This document shows positions 58,393 to 64,000 of a stretch of 64,000 nt of DNA, in pieces. This stretch comes from Paraphoma chrysanthemicola (taxonomy: Eukaryota > Ascomycota > Dothideomycetes > Pleosporales > Phaeosphaeriaceae), in the NCBI GenBank assembly GCA_020744225.1, contig JAGMWG010000001.1, forward strand, positions 3,472,001 through 3,536,000, read 5' to 3'. The notes below the pieces were generated by a model. That model was not told where the DNA came from, did not search any database, and saw nothing but the letters and a program-made list of their open reading frames with translations. A program made the position numbers and the translations under genes. Numbering within the stretch: the first letter of the stretch is position 1; each line of letters begins with the position of its first letter.

Positions 58393-59931
58393 ATGGCTTC
58401 ATACACAAGTAAAAGCGAAGTTGACACGTCCCTCTCCACCCTCCGCGCGACATTCAAGTCCAATCGCACCAAGGACATACGCTACCGAAAATGGCAGCTA
58501 AAGCAATTGTATTGGCTTGTCGCCGATAACATCGATGCATTCATCGCAGCCCTACACGCAGATCTCAATCGTCCTGAGTTCGAATCACGCTTCACCATCA
58601 AAGGCCTGCTCGAAGAGATAGTTTATCACATCGATCACGTGGAATCATGGGCCAAAGATGAATACCCTAGTGCCGGCTTCATCTTTTCCAAGCTGGGCAG
58701 CACTGTCATTCGCCAGGAGCCACGCGGCGTAGCTTTCATCATCGGCGCTTGGAATTTCCCAGACTCGTTGACACTGCATCCCCTTGCGAGTGCCATTGCA
58801 GCAGGATGCTGTGCGCTCGTCAAACCAAGCGAAATCGCCGCGCACTCTGCAGACCTCATGTGTCGTCTTGCACCAAAGTATTTGGACCCAGAAGCATACA
58901 TTTTCGTTTCCGGCGCTGCAGCCGAAACACAGTACATGCTTACGCACAAGTTCGACCATGTATTCTTCACTGGCTCGACTCCAATCGCCAGACACGTGGT
59001 TGCAGCTACCGCAAAGCATCTCACGCCCACCGTCCTCGAGCTCGGCGGCCAGGGCCCAGCCATCGTGACCAAGACGGCCAACGTCGACCTCGCAGCCAAG
59101 CGCATCGCAGCCGCGAAATTCATGAACGCAGGACAAATCTGCTTGAGTGTGAACCACACCTTCGTGCATCCCGATGTCTACGACCAATTCCTCGAACGCA
59201 TCAAGCACTGGAACGACACCTTCTCCACCAACGACGAAATGTGCACCATCATCAACGAACGCAACGCAACACGCTTAACCACCATGCTCGAAAACACAAA
59301 CGGCAAAGTCCTCACCAGTGGCAAACCCACCGCATCAGACAACCCCAAGAAACTCTTCCCCACCATCGTCAGCAACGTCACAATCACCGACTCGCTTCTC
59401 AGCGAAGAACTCTTCGGCCCCATCCTGCCCATCATAAAAGCCGACGAAATCGAAGCCTGCAAAACAATCTCCGCATCCCCTCACCCGTTGGCGATATACA
59501 TCTTCTCCCACCACGCCCCGACTGTCGATTACATTCTCTCACACACCCTCTCCGGTGGCGTCACCATCAACGACACCCTCCTGCACGCCGGCGCGCCTGA
59601 ATCCCCCTTCGGCGGCGTCGGCGACTCCGGGTCTGGCGCATATCACGGGAAATACGGCTTTGACACGTTCACGCATAAACGCACGGTGGTGCGTCTTCCG
59701 GATTATTTGGACAAGGTGTTGGGGTTCAGGTATCCGCCGTACGATATCAAGAAAGCTGGGTTAGCGTTGCGGATTGGGAAGCCGGGGTTTAAGCGCGGGG
59801 AAGGGCTGGAGGATCAGAGGATTGGAAGGGGGTGGAGTGGGTTGGCGGTTGGGAGTGTGGTTGTTGCTGTTGCTGGGGTGGGTGTTGCGGCTTGGACGGG
59901 CAAGTTGGGGAAGGTGCTTGGGGATTTGTGA
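58393..59931 (+). CDS. ALDH3-type (fatty) aldehyde dehydrogenase with C-terminal membrane anchor
   Basis: Single exon, 512 residues from the ATG at 58393; the frame is open further upstream but has no earlier ATG before 58327. The ALDH core is complete: GAWNFP near the cofactor site, FFTGSTPIARHV, catalytic Glu216 in LELGGQGPAIV and catalytic Cys250 in NAGQICLSVNH, 34 residues apart as in ALDH3 enzymes, then EELFGPILPI and ESPFGGVGDSGSG. After the core, a C-terminal hydrophobic segment (LAVGSVVVAVAGVGVAAW) marks a tail anchor like that of ER or peroxisomal fatty aldehyde dehydrogenases and yeast Hfd1. It oxidises long-chain aldehydes to acids with NAD(P)+. The usual LGGKSP is LGGQGP here, a minor difference. 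The 3' third has strong C-bias. Confidence 0.94.
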   Translation: MASYTSKSEVDTSLSTLRATFKSNRTKDIRYRKWQLKQLYWLVADNIDAFIAALHADLNRPEFESRFTIKGLLEEIVYHIDHVESWAKDEYPSAGFIFSKLGSTVIRQEPRGVAFIIGAWNFPDSLTLHPLASAIAAGCCALVKPSEIAAHSADLMCRLAPKYLDPEAYIFVSGAAAETQYMLTHKFDHVFFTGSTPIARHVVAATAKHLTPTVLELGGQGPAIVTKTANVDLAAKRIAAAKFMNAGQICLSVNHTFVHPDVYDQFLERIKHWNDTFSTNDEMCTIINERNATRLTTMLENTNGKVLTSGKPTASDNPKKLFPTIVSNVTITDSLLSEELFGPILPIIKADEIEACKTISASPHPLAIYIFSHHAPTVDYILSHTLSGGVTINDTLLHAGAPESPFGGVGDSGSGAYHGKYGFDTFTHKRTVVRLPDYLDKVLGFRYPPYDIKKAGLALRIGKPGFKRGEGLEDQRIGRGWSGLAVGSVVVAVAGVGVAAWTGKLGKVLGDL

Positions 59932-60555
59932 GGGGTTTGTTGGGGATGTGATGGGGGAAGGGGTCAAAGTTAAAAGAAACGAAACAACGGGTCAGCATGG
60001 ACGAGGAATGTTTAGGGAGGAGTTGATACCGGTGTAGATGAGACACGACTATGGATTATGGTAACAATTCACTTTTACTGCATGTCTAAGGGCGCCAGAG
60101 CCGGTGCACATCTTACTCACGTGTCTTGCCCCTCTTTCGAGCTACTGCTACGTGCTTCTAGAAAACACTTCAGTTCCAGTGAGCTCAACAGCGCTAGAGA
60201 AACCGTTGGGATGTAAGATTGGCAGAATTGATAGAGCGCTTATCTGTGGGGTTGTTGGGTATGCACGACATACATGCGCATTGCATGACAGATGACAGGG
60301 GACACGTGCGCCGGGGGCTAACGGCAGATCATAGACAACACAAGAAAGGAATCAAGACAGGACATGCGTATACTTGTTCGTGTGGCATTACAATAACTAT
60401 ATCTCCGCCCACAGCAAGCGGGTAGTGCTACAATGACCCCACAATACTGTGCATAAACTTTGTCTAATCCTCCACGCTCAAAACGCCTGCTCGGGTCAAG
60501 CATCTAACGGCCAGAACCGGATATTCCCATCCCTTTTCTCCAATCATAACTGCAT
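59932..60555. other. Convergent 3' spacer
   Basis: About 620 bp between the ends of the aldehyde dehydrogenase and acl1 genes. G-rich runs follow the dehydrogenase stop. No gene was recognised. Confidence 0.4.
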
Positions 60556-62723
60556 CTACAACGTAACTTCGACACGACCCTCAGCACCTGGCGCACCACC
60601 CTGCAGGGAAGGCAAGAGGTATGTGATGTCATCCCAGGGATGCCTGTACAGACCAGTGCGCAGCCTCTTCTGGTCAAGGAAATGGGCAATGAGACCAATT
60701 GATCGACCGAGAACGAAGAGACCGTTGAGGACACCCATCTTCAGGTAGTCCTCAGCCTCCTCCTGAGTGAAGGCACCACCGTTGCGGACGAGATCGACAA
60801 AGCAGACAGCAATGCAGCCGTCGACGTTGAGAATGAGGTTGTCCTTCTTCGATGTGGTGACTGACTCGACAGCAAGAGCATAGTCGAGGAGCTTGGTGCT
60901 GGGGAAGTTCTTCTTGACGTACTCCTTGACGAGCTCGACACGAAGATCGGGGTTGTTGCGGGACTTGATCCTGTGTCCGATACCGGGGATCAGCTTGTTC
61001 TCCTTGCGCATGGTGTCGACAAAGTCACGCGGGCTGAGACCCTTGTCGAAAGCCTTGCTGAACTCCTCAGCAGCACCGTCAAGAGCACCACCAAAGCGCG
61101 AGCCAATGGTCAAGAGACCAGAGACGAGGGCGCTGATTAGATCCTTGCCGGCACGGGTGGTGATGATGGTGTTCATGGCACCGGACACGGCGGGACCGTG
61201 ATCGGCAGTCAACATGAGCACCATCTCGAGGAAGCGGCTGGCATAGTTGGGCAGACGGCGACGGAACCAGAGGAGAGACATGACACCACCAATGCCAATC
61301 TCCTCCCTGAAGACGTCGGAGATGGGCATACCAGCGTACAACAGCTCCTGACCACGGTCGTCGGAGATGGTGGAGATGAAGGCAGCGGGCTTACGGATGA
61401 GACCAAGCTCTTGCGCCCATGAGTAGTCAATGGGGATCTTAGGAACCACTGGCTCAGCCTTGGGCTTGATGGTGCCATCCTTGACGAGCTTCTGGTAGAC
61501 CTGAGCAAGGGTGCCGGGCATCTCCTCGAACGTCTCCGGTACGTAGATACCGGCCTCCCTCATGGAGTTGTTCTTGGTGACGGCAGTCTCAAGCTGGGAG
61601 TTGGCGAACGAACCAGCGTGGCCAAACTGCACCTCAGTCTTGAGCAGACCGGCAACTGTACCGATGGCCCAAGCAACGATGGGCTTGTTGACCTGGCCGG
61701 ACTTGACGGCCTCGATGACGCGGTACTCCTCAACACCACCGACCTCACCGAGCAGCACAATGACCTTGCAGTCGGGATCGGCCTGGTATCGCAGGACGTG
61801 GTCGATGAAGGTGGTACCGGGGTACCTGTCACCACCAATGGCGACACCCTCGAGGACACCATCCGTAGTGTTGGCAATGATGTTGTTCAGCTCGTTGGAC
61901 ATACCTCCGGACTTGGAGACGTATGAGACGGAGCCAGGGCGGTACAGCTTGGAGGCGACGATGTTGTCCATCATGCCACCAGTGTTGCCGATCTTGAACG
62001 CGCCGGGCTTGATGCCACCGACGGTAGCGGGGCCGATGATGGTGACACCCTTCTTCTGGGCAACGTGAAGGATTTCTCGGGCACGCTAGCAGCCGTCAGT
62101 GTGTGGTCTAGTGAATTTGACGTGTCTGGACTCACTCGCTCGGGCACACCCTCAGCAATGATGGCGATCGACTTGATCTGCGGGAACTCGAGCAGCTCCA
62201 TGGTGGACTGGTAGACGGAGCGCGACGAGGCGAAGTTGACGACGGTGTCGACATCGGTGTGCTTTGCAATGGCCTTGTCGACCGATTGGTAGACGGGCAG
62301 CAGAGTCTCGCTGGTTCCCCAGTACCTGCAAGGCGCTGTTAGCCGTGTTCCTGGCCCATGCAGCGGGAGCTTGGCACGCACATTTTGCTCACGAACTGAC
62401 CGCCGAATGTGTAGATGATGCCGGCGACCGAGGGCTGCTTGCGCTTGCAGATGAAGTCGAAGTCGAGCATGCCCTGTACGGCACGGGGCTGCAGTCCGCT
62501 GTTGGCACGCTGTTAGAGCTTGCCCCTGGGCAATTGCAGCAGTCGGGGGTTCTTACTAGACGAAGCATCGTGTCTTGGGGTGGAAGAGGGTGTGTGCGGC
62601 GGGCGGGCTCAATGGACGGCTGGGAGCTGCAAAGCGGCGGATGTTGTCGTTGGCAGAAAGGCCATCGGTCGAGGTGGCCGCCTGCGAGGGCGTGGCCCCG
62701 TTTGTTGGTGCGGCAGAAGGCAT
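60556..62723 (-). CDS. acl1: ATP-citrate lyase subunit 1
   Basis: Four coding exons: 62723-62557, 62498-62382, 62325-62136 and 62085-60556; introns of 58, 56 and 50 bp. Product of 667 residues, the length expected for the fungal subunit that equals the C-terminal part of animal ACLY. It carries the succinyl-CoA-synthetase-like alpha region with phospho-accepting His314 in VQFGHAGSFANS and a citrate-synthase-like C-terminus with TADHGPAVSGAMNT, SRFGGALDGAA and IPGIGHRIKSRNNPD. With subunit 2 it forms cytosolic acetyl-CoA from citrate, CoA and ATP for lipids, sterols and histone acetylation. Each splice rebuilds conserved sequence: CFV/YGLQPRAVQGMLDFDF, VSKM/YWGTSE and VPER/RAREILHVAQ. A 199-bp 5' UTR intron (62797-62995: GTGAGT donor, ACTGAC branch, CAG) is likely. 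It is head to head with acl2. Confidence 0.97.
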
Positions 62724-63861
62724 CGTGGGCCGGTGGTCAATTGAGGGGGGGATGCAGCTACAAGTAAATGTCTCTGAGGGTCTGTGTGCGGGGCAGCTGT
62801 CAGTAAGGCTTGCTCGCACTCGCACGCAGCTCAATTTTGCGGGAGCGTGGTGGTGAAAGACGGGCGCGGGCTGACGTGAGGTCTGGCAACGGACGCCGAA
62901 AAAAATCGCTGAGGTAGGAGCTGGGACAAGGGCACGCGGGCTCGCGGCAGGAGGGATGGAACACGAAGGGGAAGGAGCCTGAGAAGCACACTCACCTTAT
63001 GGATGCAGTGTCTCGCGGTGGGCAGCGCAGACGACTATGATGAAACGGGCGATTGTTGCGAATAGAGGGATTGGCGACTATTTCCGAAGAATGGGCCTGT
63101 GTCTCTTTGGGCGGTGTTGAGCTTGTTGCGTTGTTGGGGAAAAGGCCGAGCGTCCCGCTAGGCAGGAACGACCGGGCGGTGAGAGGAGACCCGTATGTCT
63201 TGCGAACACTCGATTGCGGCCGGGAGGGGAGCGCAGAGGATGCAGCGACGGTGATGATGGCCTCGTGAGCAGTGCGGGCGTTGATATCTTTGGATTCTCC
63301 GTCGGGACGTCTCTTTCGGTGCGTTGCGGGCTCTTTTGGGAACTCGGTCGCCGTAGACAGGTGCGGTGCCTGGCACGTTGCAGCTCAACCGTGGTTGGCT
63401 AGCCCGCCAGCCGAGTGTGCTAGTGTCGAGTGTCCCTGCCTATCCCAACTCAACGCGATAAAAAACGACACCGCCGATTCCACGGGTCCTCAGCAGCTGC
63501 CAGACGACGCATTCCGTGCTCTTGTCCAATTCCTCATCATTCTCTTGTCTGCCCCAACCACTCTCAACCAGATACCAGATATAGGTACGTGCCGCCCGCT
63601 GCCCGCCCGTGCTTTTGTGTCTTGAACCCGGCTTCCCCTCCCACAGCTTCCCCGAAGCCTGCCTCTTTTTTCTGTTCGGACTTTGCTCATAAGGGTCATC
63701 CGCCGCAATATTGCCGGAAACTCGTCGGGATTGCATTCGATTCTGCGAAGCTCTGAAATCCTTCTTTCCAGCTCTGCCGCACCGTCAATTCTGCTGCATC
63801 GCCCACAGTTCTGCTCAGACGAGCCTCGTACTCACCAGCTCCAGCTTGACCATCCCCCATC
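62724..63861. promoter_or_regulatory. Shared promoter of the ATP-citrate lyase genes
   Basis: This 1138-bp divergent region contains a probable 5' UTR intron of acl1 (62797-62995) and a weaker one of acl2 (63585-63646: donor GTACGT, acceptor CCCACAG). A CCAAT box lies on the minus strand at 63070-63074. CT-rich DNA precedes the acl2 start, as in highly expressed fungal genes. The arrangement should keep both subunits in step. Confidence 0.55.
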
Positions 63862-64000
63862 ATGTCCGCCAAATCCATCCTCGAGGCCGACGGCAAGGCC
63901 ATCCTCAACTACCACCTCACACGCGCCCCCGTCATCAAGCCCACTCCTCTCCCCGCATCTGCCACACACAACCCGCCGCCAAAGCTCGCATCGCTGTACT
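63862..64000 (+). CDS. acl2: ATP-citrate lyase subunit 2, 3' truncated by window edge
   Basis: The first 46 codons are present and the frame runs out of the window. The N-terminus MSAKSILEADGKAILNYHLT, then RAPVIKPTPLP and HNPPPKLASLY, is characteristic of the fungal subunit that corresponds to the N-terminal ATP-grasp part of animal ACLY. It partners the product of the divergent acl1 gene. The start is the first ATG after a CT-rich leader, with CATC before it. Confidence 0.93.
   Translation, partial: MSAKSILEADGKAILNYHLTRAPVIKPTPLPASATHNPPPKLASLY

Noticed and set aside
58749..59600. 283-codon Arg/His/Ser-rich frame on the plus strand
   Set aside because: Alternate-frame reading of the C-biased aldehyde dehydrogenase gene.

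Overview
This window looks like nuclear DNA from a filamentous ascomycete (Pezizomycotina), possibly a Dothideomycete. Genes carry short GT-AG introns, mostly 43-87 bp, with CTAAC/CTGAC-like branch sites. The families are typical of such fungi: HET, fungal Zn2Cys6 regulators, head-to-head ATP-citrate lyase genes, ORC1 and a ZNFX1-type helicase. The class-level guess is weak. All exon joins were worked out by eye from splice signals, frame continuity and family knowledge; no transcript data or searches were used.

Left part (1-13.7 kb): a HET-domain gene cut by the window edge, then about 11.8 kb with no convincing gene, RNA or intact transposon. 13.7-17.8 kb: a bZIP regulator and ORC1, whose promoter has an MluI cell-cycle box and whose first intron appears to be GC-AG.

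20.1-30.3 kb looks like a compact metabolic cluster: an HpcH/HpaI aldolase, an ACS-type MFS transporter, a Zn2Cys6 regulator, a D-2-hydroxyacid dehydrogenase and a second Zn2Cys6 regulator. Promoters in the cluster share CGTCCGATG elements, and two share an identical 16-mer containing CGG-N8-CCG. The second regulator appears to have lost the AG of one 3' splice site (ACGG where YAG is expected), which would truncate it unless the site is spliced non-canonically or is a sequence error.

31.5-43.2 kb: a membrane acyltransferase-3 protein diverging from a processive family-2 glycosyltransferase, then a tocopherol-cyclase-like protein, an agmatinase-family enzyme with a signal peptide, an Fpg-type DNA glycosylase whose first coding exon is 9 nt, and a TfdB-like FAD monooxygenase. 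43.9-53.5 kb: a 2024-residue ZNFX1/Hrr1-like helicase (CCCH fingers, SF1 helicase, NFX1 fingers, RZ finger) and the NatA auxiliary subunit NAA15.

54.4-64 kb: a signal-peptide alpha/beta hydrolase, a DUF829 (PaxU/TMEM53) protein, a possible gene relic, a tail-anchored ALDH3-type aldehyde dehydrogenase, and the divergent pair encoding the two ATP-citrate lyase subunits (acl1 complete, acl2 cut by the right edge).
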